Shown piece after piece: positions 34,054 through 43,603 of a DNA stretch of 64,000 bases. This stretch comes from Paraburkholderia silvatlantica (GTDB lineage: Bacteria > Pseudomonadota > Gammaproteobacteria > Burkholderiales > Burkholderiaceae). The stretch lies in NCBI RefSeq assembly GCF_003096715.1, contig NZ_QEOL01000005.1:186001-250000 (forward strand), in the 5' to 3' direction. Position 1 is the first letter of the stretch; every line of letters begins with the position of its first letter. The position numbers and the translations under genes are program-made. The notes under the pieces are model-generated. The model saw nothing but the letters and a program-made list of their open reading frames with translations, was not told the DNA's origin and ran no database searches.

Positions 34054-34265
34054 GATCTGCTCCTTTTGTACTGGTGCCACGTGGGGCGCGGCGACAGGAG
34101 CAAATGTAGTTGCGCAGCCGTTTGCGATAAACGGCCGGAACGCGAAAGCAATTGTTGAAAATCCGGAACAATCGCTGCGCCGCGCCCGCAAAGCCTTTGC
34201 GGGCGCGGCGTCGAGGGTTGGCGTAGCGCGGACGGCGTTACGCGGCCCGGCCTATGCGGCCCAAC

Positions 34266-35270
34266 CTATGCGGCCCATTCCGAAATCACCGGCGTTTCGA
34301 GCGCAGGCGCGTTTTCGCGCTCTTCGAACGTGCGCATCGTGCAGGCCTTGTCGAGCGAGGCGCGGCCACTCAGGAGCGGGCAGCGATCGAACACTTCCGC
34401 GATCCAGTCCACGAACACGCGCACTTTGGGTGACAGATGGCGGCTGTGCGGATAGACGGCCGAAATCGGCATGGGCAGCGGCTTGTAGTCGGGCAGCACT
34501 TCGACGAGCGCGCCCGACTTCAGGTGCGGCAGCACCATGTAGCGCGGCCCCTGAATCAGGCCGAAGCCTTCGATGCCGCAGGTCACGTAAGCGTCCGCGT
34601 CGTTTACCGAGACCATGCTCTTGAGCTTGACTTCCACTTCCTTGCCGTCGACGAGAAACGCCCAGTCCATCACGCGTCCCGTGCGCGACGAGAAGTAATT
34701 CACGGCGCGATGCTCGGCCAGTTCTTCGAGCGTCTGCGGCGTGCCGTGGCGCTCCAGATACGACGGCGCCGCGCACGACACGCCTTCAAAAATGCCGATG
34801 CGCCGAGCGACCAGCGACGAGTCCTGCAGCGCACCCACGCGCACCACGCAATCCACGCCTTCCTGCAGCAGATCCACGGGGCGATCGGATAGCCCGAGTT
34901 GCAGGTCGATGTCCGGATAGCGCTGGTGGAACTCGCACAGCGACGGAATCACGATGAGCCGCCCGATCGAGCCGGGCATGTCGATGCGCAGTTTGCCGTG
35001 CGGTTTCCGGTTGCGATCCTGGAATGTGGTTTCGGTTTCCTCGACGTCCGCGAGAATGCGCACGCAGCGCTCGTAGTACGCGGCGCCGTCGGGCGTGAGC
35101 GATAGACGGCGCGTGGTGCGGTGCATGAGGCGCACGCCGAGAAACGCTTCGAGATTCTGAATGATCGTCGTGACCGAGGCGCGCGGCATGTCTAGCGTTT
35201 CGGCAGCGCGAGTGAAGCTGTTGGTATCGACGACGCGCGTGAATACCTGCATGGCCTGAAGGCGGTCCAT
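34266..35270 (-). CDS. ceoR: LysR-family regulator of the adjacent RND efflux operon (CeoR/BpeT-like)
   Basis: Regulator of 334 residues. The N-terminal HTH has MDRLQAMQVFTRVVDTNSFTRAAETL and MPRASVTTIIQNLEAFLGVRLMHRTTR; a LysR effector domain follows (LRIDMPGSIGRLIVIPSLCEF...), with an extra C-terminal tail of about 35 residues. It is divergent from llpE-ceoAB-opcM, the arrangement of ceoR in B. cenocepacia and bpeT in B. pseudomallei, where the regulator activates the pump in response to inducers such as salicylate. ATG 35268-35270 is used; the in-frame upstream portion is unsupported. The gene name rests on context plus similarity. Confidence 0.82.
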   Translation of the reverse strand: MDRLQAMQVFTRVVDTNSFTRAAETLDMPRASVTTIIQNLEAFLGVRLMHRTTRRLSLTPDGAAYYERCVRILADVEETETTFQDRNRKPHGKLRIDMPGSIGRLIVIPSLCEFHQRYPDIDLQLGLSDRPVDLLQEGVDCVVRVGALQDSSLVARRIGIFEGVSCAAPSYLERHGTPQTLEELAEHRAVNYFSSRTGRVMDWAFLVDGKEVEVKLKSMVSVNDADAYVTCGIEGFGLIQGPRYMVLPHLKSGALVEVLPDYKPLPMPISAVYPHSRHLSPKVRVFVDWIAEVFDRCPLLSGRASLDKACTMRTFEERENAPALETPVISEWAA

Positions 35271-35458
35271 TGCCACTCTCCAAAAAGCTTCGGTCGCACG
35301 GCGCGCGGCGTTCGAAAGAAACGCCCGCGCGGAAAGAGGAGACAGATTGTTCAGGTGCGCCGAATTGTGTTGCCGGATTATAGGCATTTATTTGCAAGTC
35401 TGCTGAACCCACAATTCGCCTCATTCGAATCTACTCTCGCGCATTGCGCCGATTTGAC
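35271..35458. promoter_or_regulatory. Divergent promoter region between ceoR and llpE
   Basis: The 188-base gap is AT-richer between 35370 and 35450. A consensus -10 TATAAT on the minus strand (35377-35382) fits ceoR, although the matching -35 is poor. A TTGCAA at 35392-35397 could be part of a LysR-regulated site for llpE. No classical T-N11-A box is clear. Confidence 0.4.
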
Positions 35459-36352
35459 ATGGATGTCTTTAAACGCCCAACGTCCTGGACCTCCGCGGAG
35501 GAGGCGCCGCTGGCCGAAGTGCCCGCGGCGCTGCCTGTTGCCGCGTCCGCCCGGACTGGCAAGGTGCGCGCGCTGCTCACGACCGACGTGGCAATCGAAG
35601 GCTACGCCCAGCAGATTCCGCTGCGCCTGTACCGCCCCGAAGCCGCAAATGGTTTGCCGGTGCTGCTCTATTTCCACGGCGGCGGCTTCGTGCGCGGATC
35701 GATCGAGGAAGCGGATGCGGTGGGGCGTCTTTTCGCAGAACGCTTACCGGCGCTCGTGGTGAGCGTGGGGTATTCGCTTGCGCCGAAGCACCCGTTTCCG
35801 GCCGCGCCCGAAGACGCGCATCGCGCCGCGCTGTGGGCCCTCACGCGGGCCCGCGCGTTCGGCGGCAATCCTAAGCGCGTGATCGCGGCGGGCCACGATG
35901 CGGGCGGCCAGATCGCCAACGTGCTCGCCTTCATGGGCCGCGATCGCGGCGACGTGAAACTCGCGGCGCAGGCGTTGTTTGCGCCGATGCTCGACCCGAG
36001 CCTCACGCGTCTTGGCGACGAGGCGCGCCTGGGCTCGGATATCACCGCAAGCGAATGCGCGGCGTGTTATCGCGCGTATCTGCCCGATGCGACGCAGCGC
36101 ATGCACCCGTACGCCGCGCCGCTCGAGTCGCTGCGTCTTGGCGGCCTGCCGCCCACGCTCATCGTGACCGCACAGAACGACGTGCTGCACATCGAAGCGG
36201 AGAAGTACGCGAGCCGCCTGATCGACGCGGGCGTGCGCACCCAGGTGGTGCGCTACCCGAGCGTCTCGCACGCGAATCTCGCGGCGCATCCGGCCGCGCT
36301 CAGCGAAGCCGTACGGTTTTTCCATTGTTGCTTCGACGCGGGCGCGTCATAA
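35459..36352 (+). CDS. llpE: LlpE-like alpha/beta hydrolase with Asp at the nucleophile position
   Basis: HSL-type hydrolase of 297 residues: oxyanion motif YFHGGGFVRG (HGGG 73-76), acid in TAQNDVL (Asp241) and His271 in SVSHAN. The usual nucleophile elbow G-D-S-A-G-G is G145-H-D-A-G-G here, so the catalytic Ser is replaced by Asp147 (codon GAT). Lipase-like llpE genes precede ceoAB-opcM and bpeEF-oprC in Burkholderia; their role is not known. With Asp it may be inactive, or work by a different mechanism as in Asp-nucleophile relatives. ATG 35459 is chosen although the ribosome site is weak. First gene of the efflux operon. Confidence 0.82.
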   Translation: MDVFKRPTSWTSAEEAPLAEVPAALPVAASARTGKVRALLTTDVAIEGYAQQIPLRLYRPEAANGLPVLLYFHGGGFVRGSIEEADAVGRLFAERLPALVVSVGYSLAPKHPFPAAPEDAHRAALWALTRARAFGGNPKRVIAAGHDAGGQIANVLAFMGRDRGDVKLAAQALFAPMLDPSLTRLGDEARLGSDITASECAACYRAYLPDATQRMHPYAAPLESLRLGGLPPTLIVTAQNDVLHIEAEKYASRLIDAGVRTQVVRYPSVSHANLAAHPAALSEAVRFFHCCFDAGAS

Positions 36353-36421
36353 GCGAAGCACCCTTGCGGCGGTGCTGCCGAGCCAGTGAAGAACAATCAA
36401 CCATTATTTCTGGAGTCCGAC

Positions 36422-37639
36422 ATGTCACTTTTTTCGCAATCCCGAACCCGTATCGCGCTAGCCGTCGTTGGCGTACTGGTGGTCGCGGGCCTCGGCACCC
36501 TCGGGGCTATCCGCCTCGACTCGCACCCTGCCGTTGCCGCTGAAGCGCCGCCCGCACCCGAGGTCGATGTCGCACCCGTGCTCAATCGCACGATCACCGA
36601 CTGGCAGAGCTACTCGGGCCGCATGGCCGCCGTCGAGAAAGTGGAGATACGTCCGCAGGTTTCCGGCACGATCGTCTCCGTGAACTTCCGTGACGGCGCG
36701 CTCGTGAAGCAGGGCGAAACGCTGTTCGTGATCGACCCGCGCCCGTATCAGGCGGCCGTCGATCAAGCCGCTGCGCAGGTTGCCGCCGCACAAGCCCGCA
36801 CGGGCTACGCGCAAAGCGACTGGGAGCGCGCGCAGCGCCTGATTGGCGACAACGCCATCGCGAAGCGCGATTACGACGAGAAGCAGAACGCCGCGCGCGA
36901 AGCGAACGCGAACCTCAAGGCCGCGCAGGCCGCGCTCGAAGCCGCGCAGATCAACCTGGGCTACACGCGCATCGTCGCGCCGGTTGCCGGGCGTGTGTCG
37001 CGCGCCGAGATCACGGTGGGCAACGTCGTTTCGGCAGGGGCGAGCGCCGCGCCGCTCACGACGCTCGTTTCCGTTTCGCCCATCTACGCCGAATTCGACG
37101 CCGACGAGCAGACCTATCTCGACTACATCAGCCGCATGAAGGACGGCTCGAAGGTGCCGGTGGAACTGGGTCTGGCGAACGAGTCGGGTTATTCGCGCAC
37201 GGGGACGATCGAGTCGGTGGATAACCGGCTCGACACCACGTCGGGCACGATCCGTGTGCGCGCGCGTTTCGACAACGCCGACGGCGCGCTGGTGCCGGGG
37301 CTTTACGCACGCATCAAGGTGAGCGGCAGCGCCCCGCACCCGGCGCTGCTCGTGGATGATGCCGCCATCGGCACCGACCAGGACAAGAAGTTTGTGTACG
37401 TCGTGGACAACAGCGGCAAGATCGCGTACCGCAACGTGCAAACGGGCGGCCAGCAGGGCAACCTGCGCGTGATTCTGGACGGCCTGAAGGCGGGCGACCA
37501 CGTGGTGGTGAACGGCACGCAGCGCGTGCGCCCGGGTGTTGTCGTGCGCTCGCACATGGTGCCGATGAACGGCGACCCCGACGCCGATTCGGCCAGCACG
37601 GCAGCGAACTCCGCCGCCAAGGCAGCAAAAACATCCTGA
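36422..37639 (+). CDS. ceoA: RND efflux periplasmic adaptor (CeoA/BpeE-like)
   Basis: Membrane-fusion protein of 405 residues. It has an N-terminal signal/anchor (about 8-30, RIALAVVGVLVVAGLGTLGAI), then VEIRPQVSGTIVSVNFRDGALVKQG of the barrel-sandwich lipoyl domain, a coiled-coil hairpin (about 100-175), and TRIVAPVAGRVSRAEITVGN. It bridges the inner-membrane pump and the outer-membrane channel. ATG 36422 has GGAG six bases upstream. In the related CeoAB-OpcM and BpeEF-OprC systems the pump exports chloramphenicol, trimethoprim and fluoroquinolones; this is family knowledge, not shown here. Confidence 0.92.
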   Translation: MSLFSQSRTRIALAVVGVLVVAGLGTLGAIRLDSHPAVAAEAPPAPEVDVAPVLNRTITDWQSYSGRMAAVEKVEIRPQVSGTIVSVNFRDGALVKQGETLFVIDPRPYQAAVDQAAAQVAAAQARTGYAQSDWERAQRLIGDNAIAKRDYDEKQNAAREANANLKAAQAALEAAQINLGYTRIVAPVAGRVSRAEITVGNVVSAGASAAPLTTLVSVSPIYAEFDADEQTYLDYISRMKDGSKVPVELGLANESGYSRTGTIESVDNRLDTTSGTIRVRARFDNADGALVPGLYARIKVSGSAPHPALLVDDAAIGTDQDKKFVYVVDNSGKIAYRNVQTGGQQGNLRVILDGLKAGDHVVVNGTQRVRPGVVVRSHMVPMNGDPDADSASTAANSAAKAAKTS

Positions 37640-37742
37640 CGGGCGCAGGGCGCAGGCGATCGCGGCCTGCGCCTCTGAATCCATAAGGATGTCTAAGCAG
37701 AAAGATTCGCGTCAAATTGAGCGTCATGAACAAGAGCAACCC

Positions 37743-40700
37743 ATGAACATATCGAAATTCTTCATCGACCGGCCGATCTTCGCGGGCGTGCTGTCCGTGC
37801 TGATCCTGCTGGCCGGCGTGATCGCGCTGTTCCAGTTGCCGATCTCCGAGTACCCCGAGGTCGTGCCGCCTTCGGTGGTGGTCCACGCGCAGTATCCGGG
37901 TGCGAACCCGAAGGTGATCGCCGAAGCCGTCGCTGCGCCGCTCGAGGAGCAGATCAACGGTGTCGAGAACATGCTGTACATGCAGTCGCAAGCCAATAGC
38001 GACGGCAATCTCACGCTCACGGTCACGTTTCGTCTCGGCACCGACCCGGACAAGGCCACGCAACTCGTGCAGAACCGCGTGAACCAGGCGCTGCCGCGCT
38101 TGCCGGAAGACGTGCAGCGTCTCGGCATCACGACCATCAAGAGCTCGCCTACGCTCACGATGGTGGTGCACCTGATCTCGCCGGACAACCGCTACGACAT
38201 GACGTACCTGCGCAATTACGCGCTGCTCAACGTGAAGGACCGCCTTTCGAACATCCAGGGCGTGGGCGAGGTGCAGCTATGGGGCTCGGGCGATTACGCC
38301 ATGCGCATCTGGCTCGACCCGCAGAAGGTGGCGCAGCGCAATCTCACCGCGAACGACGTGGTCAATGCGATTCGCGAGCAGAACGTGCAGGTGGCGGCGG
38401 GCGTGATCGGCGCTTCGCCTAGCGTGCCTGGCACGCCGTTCCAGCTCAACGTGAATGCGCGTGGCCGTCTGCGCACGGAAAGCGAGTTCGGCAACATCAT
38501 CGTCAAGACGAATCCCGATGGCGGCGTGACTTACCTGCGCGATATCGCGCGTATCGAACTGGCCGCCTCCGAATACGGGCTGCGCTCGCTGCTCGACAAC
38601 AAGCCGGCCGTTGCGCTCGCCATCAACCAGGCACCGGGTGCGAACTCGCTCGCGATTTCGGACCAGGTGCGCGCCGCCATGAAGGAACTCAAGCAGGACA
38701 TGCCGGCTGGCGTGGATTACCGCATCGTCTACGACCCTACGCAGTTCGTGCGCTCCAGTATCGAAGCCGTGGTGCATACGCTGCTCGAAGCGATCGCGCT
38801 CGTGGTGATCGTGGTGATCGTGTTCCTGCAAACGTGGCGTGCCTCGATCATTCCGTTGATCGCGGTGCCGGTGTCGATCATCGGGACGTTCTCTCTCCTG
38901 CTTGCGTTCGGCTTCTCGATCAATGCGCTATCGCTGTTTGGGATGGTGCTTGCCATCGGCATCGTGGTCGACGATGCCATCGTGGTGGTGGAAAACGTGG
39001 AGCGCAATATCGCCAGCGGGTTATCCGCGCGCGATGCGACGTATAAGGCCATGCAGGAAGTGAGCGGGCCGATCATCGCCATTGCGCTCACGCTCGTGGC
39101 CGTGTTCGTGCCGCTCGCGTTCATGAGCGGTCTCACGGGTCAGTTCTACAAGCAGTTCGCGATGACCATCGCGATTTCCACCGTGATCTCGGCGTTCAAC
39201 TCGCTCACGCTTTCGCCGGCGCTTTCGGCGCTGCTGCTGCGCGGTCACGGCGAGAAGGAAGACTGGCTCACGCGTGGGATGAACCTCGTGCTGGGCGGTT
39301 TTTTCCGCCGCTTCAACCGGGTGTTCCATCGCGGCTCGGAAAGCTATGGGCGCGGCGTGAACGGCGTGCTGCGCCACAAGGGCGCGATGCTCGCGGTCTA
39401 TGTGGTGCTGATCGCCGCAACGGTGTTGATGGCGCGGGTGGTGCCGGGCGGCTTCGTGCCCGCGCAGGACAAGGAGTATCTGATCGCGTTCGCGCAACTG
39501 CCCAATGGCGCCGCGCTCGATCGCACCGAGAACGTGATTCGCGACATGAGCGCCATTGCACTGAAGCAGCCCGGCGTGGAAAGCGCCGTGGCGTTCCCGG
39601 GTCTTTCGGTGAACGGCTTTACCAATAGTTCGAGCGCGGGCATTGTGTTCGTCACGCTCAAGCCGTTCACGGAGCGCAAGGGCAAGGCGCTTTCGGCCGG
39701 TGCGATTGCGGGGGCGCTGAACCAGCAGTACGCCGGCATCAAGGATTCGTTCATCGCCGTGTTCCCGCCGCCGCCGGTGCTCGGCCTCGGTACATTGGGC
39801 GGCTTCAAGATGCAACTGGAGGATCATGGTGCGCTCGGCTATGAGGCGCTCAACCGCGCGACGCAGGACTTCGTCAAGCGCGCGGCACAAACGCCGGAGC
39901 TGGGCCCGACGTTCACCAACTATCAGATCAACGTGCCGCAGCTGAACGTCGATCTCGACCGCACGAAGGCGAAGCAGCTTGGCGTGCCGGTCACCGACGT
40001 GTTCGACACGATGCAGATCTATCTGGGTTCGCTCTACGTGAACGACTTCAACCGCTTCGGACGCGTGTATCAGGTGCGCGTGCAGGCCGATGCGCCGTTC
40101 CGCCAGCGGGCCGACGACATCCTGCAACTGAAGACGCGCAACGCCGCGGGCGAAATGGTGCCGCTTTCTTCGCTCGTCACGGTCACGCCCACGTACGGCC
40201 CCGAGATGGTGGTGCGCTACAACGGCTACACCGCGGCGGACATCAACGGCGGTCCGGCGCCCGGTTATTCGTCGGGCCAGGCGCAGGCGGCGGCGGAACG
40301 CATCGCGGCTGAAGTGCTGCCGCGCGGCGTGAAGTTCGAATGGACCGACCTCACGTACCAGCAGGTGCTGGCGGGCAATGCGGGCATCTGGGTGTTCCCG
40401 ATCAGCGTGCTGCTCGTGTTCCTCGTGCTGGCGGCGCTCTACGAGAGCTTGACGCTGCCGCTCGCGGTGATCCTGATCGTGCCGATGAGCGTGCTGTGCG
40501 CACTGACGGGCGTGTGGCTCACGCAGGGCGACAACAACATCTTCACGCAGATTGGCTTGATGGTGCTGGTGGGGCTCGCTTCGAAGAACGCGATCCTGAT
40601 CGTCGAATTTGCGCGCGAGCTGGAGCACGACGGACACACGCCGCTTACCGCTGCCATCGAGGCGAGCCGCATGCGTCTGCGCCCGATCCTGATGACGTCC

Positions 40701-40928
40701 ATCGCGTTCATCATGGGCGTGGTGCCGCTCGTGCTCTCCAGCGGCGCGGGTTCGGAAATGCGTCATGCAATGGGCGTGGCCGTGTTCTTCGGCATGCTCG
40801 GCGTGACCGCGTTCGGCCTGTTGTTGACGCCGGTGTTCTATGTGGTGCTGCGCACGCTCGCGGGCGGCAAGATTCACGTCGCGCAGAAGGACAACGCGCG
40901 CAAGCCGCAGTCGATGGTCGATGCGTAA
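37743..40928 (+). CDS. ceoB: RND efflux pump inner-membrane transporter (CeoB/BpeF-like)
   Basis: HAE1-family RND transporter of 1061 residues, beginning MNISKFFIDRPIFAGVLSV as such pumps do. It has twelve helices, two large periplasmic loops and the proton-relay Asp pair in helix IV (GIVVDDAIVVVEN). LPEDVQRLGITTIKSSP, FVPLAFMSGLTGQFYKQFA and LVGLASKNAILIVEFA are typical. ATG 37743 is preferred over the frame start at 37689, although an AGG precedes the latter; family alignment of the N-terminus supports 37743. It lies in the llpE-ceoA-ceoB-opcM operon. Confidence 0.94.
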   Translation: MNISKFFIDRPIFAGVLSVLILLAGVIALFQLPISEYPEVVPPSVVVHAQYPGANPKVIAEAVAAPLEEQINGVENMLYMQSQANSDGNLTLTVTFRLGTDPDKATQLVQNRVNQALPRLPEDVQRLGITTIKSSPTLTMVVHLISPDNRYDMTYLRNYALLNVKDRLSNIQGVGEVQLWGSGDYAMRIWLDPQKVAQRNLTANDVVNAIREQNVQVAAGVIGASPSVPGTPFQLNVNARGRLRTESEFGNIIVKTNPDGGVTYLRDIARIELAASEYGLRSLLDNKPAVALAINQAPGANSLAISDQVRAAMKELKQDMPAGVDYRIVYDPTQFVRSSIEAVVHTLLEAIALVVIVVIVFLQTWRASIIPLIAVPVSIIGTFSLLLAFGFSINALSLFGMVLAIGIVVDDAIVVVENVERNIASGLSARDATYKAMQEVSGPIIAIALTLVAVFVPLAFMSGLTGQFYKQFAMTIAISTVISAFNSLTLSPALSALLLRGHGEKEDWLTRGMNLVLGGFFRRFNRVFHRGSESYGRGVNGVLRHKGAMLAVYVVLIAATVLMARVVPGGFVPAQDKEYLIAFAQLPNGAALDRTENVIRDMSAIALKQPGVESAVAFPGLSVNGFTNSSSAGIVFVTLKPFTERKGKALSAGAIAGALNQQYAGIKDSFIAVFPPPPVLGLGTLGGFKMQLEDHGALGYEALNRATQDFVKRAAQTPELGPTFTNYQINVPQLNVDLDRTKAKQLGVPVTDVFDTMQIYLGSLYVNDFNRFGRVYQVRVQADAPFRQRADDILQLKTRNAAGEMVPLSSLVTVTPTYGPEMVVRYNGYTAADINGGPAPGYSSGQAQAAAERIAAEVLPRGVKFEWTDLTYQQVLAGNAGIWVFPISVLLVFLVLAALYESLTLPLAVILIVPMSVLCALTGVWLTQGDNNIFTQIGLMVLVGLASKNAILIVEFARELEHDGHTPLTAAIEASRMRLRPILMTSIAFIMGVVPLVLSSGAGSEMRHAMGVAVFFGMLGVTAFGLLLTPVFYVVLRTLAGGKIHVAQKDNARKPQSMVDA

Positions 40929-40942
40929 GGCGACAAGGGAAA

Positions 40943-42520
40943 ATGATCAACATGACTAACGAATCCAGCTTGCGCTATCGCGCGAATGCCGCGCCGGAGG
41001 GCCGGCAGTTCGGGCGTATCACACGAGTCGCAGCGAGCGTCGCGCTCTTTGCCTGGCTCGCGGCCTGCTCGGTCGAGCCGGCCTACAAGGTGCCGGACGC
41101 CGCCGTGCCCGCTGCCTACAAGGAAGCGCCGCAGCAGACGCAGGGCGCCAATCCGCACGACGTGGGCACGTGGACGCCCGCGCAGCCCGCCGACGACACC
41201 CATCGCGGCGAATGGTGGACGGTGTTCGGCGACCCGGCGCTCGACAAACTCGAGCAGCAGGCGCTCGAAGCGAACCAGGACCTCAAGGCCGCGGCCGCGC
41301 GCGTGCAGCAGGCGCGTGCGGTGACGCAGGCCGCGCGCGCCTCGTGGTTCCCGTCGATCGATGCGGGTTTCGGGCCGACCTACGAGCGGGCCTCGCCGGC
41401 TTCGCTTTATTACCCGCAAAATTACAATGTGCCCGCTCAAACGCTGTGGCGCGCACAGGCAACGGCAAGCTATGAAGTCGACCTGTTCGGCCGTGTGAGT
41501 TCGAACGTTCATGCGGCGCAGGCGGACGCCCAGCAAAGCGAAGCCCTGTTCCTCTCGGTTCAGCTCGCCTTGCAGGCCGATGTCGCGCAGAACTATTTCC
41601 AGCTGCGCCAGTTCGACTCCGATGTCGATCTGTACCGCCGCACGGTGGCGCTGCGCGAAGATGCGCTCAAGCTTGTCGAGCGCCGCTTCAAGGAAGGCGA
41701 CATCAGCGCGCTGGACGTGGCGCAGGCCCGCAACGAGCTCGCGAGCGCGCGTGCCGACGCGGTGGGCGTCGCGCGTCAGCGCGCGGCCTCGGAGCACAGC
41801 CTCGCGATCCTGCTCGGCAAGGCGCCCGCGGACTTCACGTTCCCCGAAACGCCGCTTGCGCCAGTGGTCGTGCAAGTGCCTCCGGGTTTACCTTCCACGC
41901 TGCTGGAGCGCCGCCCCGACGTGGCCGCCGCCGAGCGCGCCATGGCGGCCGCGAACGCACGCGTGGGTCTCGCGAAGTCGGCGTTCTTCCCGCAGCTCAA
42001 CATTACCGGTGCGGCTGGCTTCGAGTCGGCCACGCTCGGCGACCTCTTCATGTGGTCGAGCCGCGCATTCCTGCTCGGGCCGCTCGCGGGTACGGCACTC
42101 ACGCTGCCGCTCTTCGACGGCGGCAGGCGCCGGGCGAATCTCGCCCAGTCGCGCGCGAAGTATGAAGAAGACGTCGCGCAATACCGCCAGCAGGTGCTCG
42201 TGGCCTTCCGCGAGGTCGAGGACAATCTCTCCGACCTGCGCCTGCTCGACGACCAGATCCGCCAGCAGAACGACGCGGTGAGCGCTTCGCAACAGTCGGC
42301 ACAGCTTTCGCGCACGCAGTACGAGGAAGGCGAGGTCAGCTACCTGAACGTGATCGACAGCGAACGGACGGTGCTCGTGTCGCAATTGCAGGCCAGCCAT
42401 CTGCAGGGTTCGCAGGCTGTTGCGACCGTCAACCTGATCCGTGCGCTGGGCGGCGGCTGGGGCGACGCGAAGCCAGGCGAAGGTACGCCGCCACCGCCGG
42501 CGCCGCTCGCGGCGCGTTGA
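40943..42520 (+). CDS. opcM: RND efflux outer-membrane channel lipoprotein (OpcM/OprC-like)
   Basis: TolC/NodT-type outer-membrane factor of 525 residues. A lipoprotein signal with lipobox LAAC (Cys42) is followed by two OEP repeats, with EWWTVFGDPALDKLEQQALE, SYEVDLFGRVSSN, LLERRPDVAAAERAMAAANA and TLPLFDGGRRRANL typical of the family. ATG 40943 follows AAGGGA closely; a second ATG at 40952 is at a more usual distance. It ends in a Pro-rich tail. Last gene of the pump operon, followed by a hairpin terminator. Confidence 0.92.
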   Translation: MINMTNESSLRYRANAAPEGRQFGRITRVAASVALFAWLAACSVEPAYKVPDAAVPAAYKEAPQQTQGANPHDVGTWTPAQPADDTHRGEWWTVFGDPALDKLEQQALEANQDLKAAAARVQQARAVTQAARASWFPSIDAGFGPTYERASPASLYYPQNYNVPAQTLWRAQATASYEVDLFGRVSSNVHAAQADAQQSEALFLSVQLALQADVAQNYFQLRQFDSDVDLYRRTVALREDALKLVERRFKEGDISALDVAQARNELASARADAVGVARQRAASEHSLAILLGKAPADFTFPETPLAPVVVQVPPGLPSTLLERRPDVAAAERAMAAANARVGLAKSAFFPQLNITGAAGFESATLGDLFMWSSRAFLLGPLAGTALTLPLFDGGRRRANLAQSRAKYEEDVAQYRQQVLVAFREVEDNLSDLRLLDDQIRQQNDAVSASQQSAQLSRTQYEEGEVSYLNVIDSERTVLVSQLQASHLQGSQAVATVNLIRALGGGWGDAKPGEGTPPPPAPLAAR

Positions 42521-42570
42521 ACCGCGCGTCGATCCGCGCGTCAAACCCCCCGCGTAGACAGCCGCAACGC

Positions 42571-42606
42571 TCGCCGCCTGTGTATATCGCAGGCGGCGAT
42601 TTCCTT
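42571..42606 (+). terminator. Rho-independent terminator after opcM
   Basis: TCGCCGCCTG (42571-42580) pairs with CAGGCGGCGA (42590-42599) and is followed by T-rich TTTCCTTT. It lies 50 bases after the opcM stop. Confidence 0.75.
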
Positions 42607-42736
42607 TGCGCAATCGCTTCGTAGACCCGGCCCCGCCGCGCCCCTATCATCGTCTGGACCCATCTGGAGCCAACGCGATGGGCCCTCATCGCGTCGCTCC
42701 TCACTGAACGAAGTCCAACTTCCGTCGAGGAACGCG

Positions 42737-43573
42737 ATGATCCGTGCCGTGCGCGCCGTGGGGCGCCCTTCCTTTTTCCAGCGCTTCGGTCTGCTGACGG
42801 CAATCGCCGTGTTGCTTGCGGCGGCGGCGCTCGACGCGCACGCCGACACCGCCACGCTCAAGATCGGCATTGCCACCACGCCGCAAACGCCCGCGCTCCA
42901 GGAAGCGGCGCGCGAGGCGAAGGCGCAGGGCGTAGACGTGAAGATCATCGAGTTCACCGACTGGAACACGCCCAACGCCGCGCTCGCGAACAAGGATATC
43001 GACGCCAACTATTTCCAGCACACGCCGTTTCTGGAAAACGCAGAGAAGCAGGGCGGCTACAAGTTCGTCGCCATCGCGCCGGGCACGATCATGAAGATCG
43101 GCCTGTATTCGAAGAAGGTGAAGCGCTTCGAGGATCTCAAGGATGGTGCGACGGTCGCCATCGCGAACGATCCCGTGAACGGCGGCCGCGGCCTGCTGCT
43201 GCTGCAGCGCGCGGGCCTCATCAAGCTCAAGCCGGGCGTGGACTATCGCGCCACGACGCTCGACATCGTGTCCAATCCCAAACACCTCAAGATCGTGCAG
43301 CTCGAGGCCTCGCAACTGGCGCGCTCGCTCGACGACGTCGATCTCGCGCAAGGCTACCCGAGCTTCATCAAGCTCGCGGGCACTACCGATCCGAATAGCG
43401 CGCTGCTCTTCGACGGTGTGGAGAACAAGGCGTTTGCGATCCAGTTCGTCGTGCGGCCCGAGAGCGTGAACGATCCGCGCATCCGCAAGTTCATCGACAT
43501 CTATCAGCATTCGCCGACCGTGCGCAAGGAACTCGACAAGGCCTTCGGCAACCTCTATGCGGTCGCCTGGTAG
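42737..43573 (+). CDS. metQ: Methionine ABC transporter substrate-binding protein
   Basis: NlpA/MetQ-family binding protein of 278 residues with TLKIGIATTPQTPALQEA, IEFTDWNTPNAALANKDIDANYFQHTPF-type stretch split over 75-100, VAIANDPVNGGRGLLLLQ and DLAQGYPSFIKLAG. MetQ proteins are usually lipoproteins, but here the signal region ends in AHA with no Cys, so the protein appears to be a soluble periplasmic binder. ATG 42737 has GAGG six bases upstream. It is the first gene of metQ-metN-metI, whereas many genomes have metNIQ order. Ligand may be methionine or another sulfur amino acid. Confidence 0.9.
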   Translation: MIRAVRAVGRPSFFQRFGLLTAIAVLLAAAALDAHADTATLKIGIATTPQTPALQEAAREAKAQGVDVKIIEFTDWNTPNAALANKDIDANYFQHTPFLENAEKQGGYKFVAIAPGTIMKIGLYSKKVKRFEDLKDGATVAIANDPVNGGRGLLLLQRAGLIKLKPGVDYRATTLDIVSNPKHLKIVQLEASQLARSLDDVDLAQGYPSFIKLAGTTDPNSALLFDGVENKAFAIQFVVRPESVNDPRIRKFIDIYQHSPTVRKELDKAFGNLYAVAW

Positions 43574-43603
43574 CGCGCAATTCACGCACGAGGAGCAGCG
43601 AAG

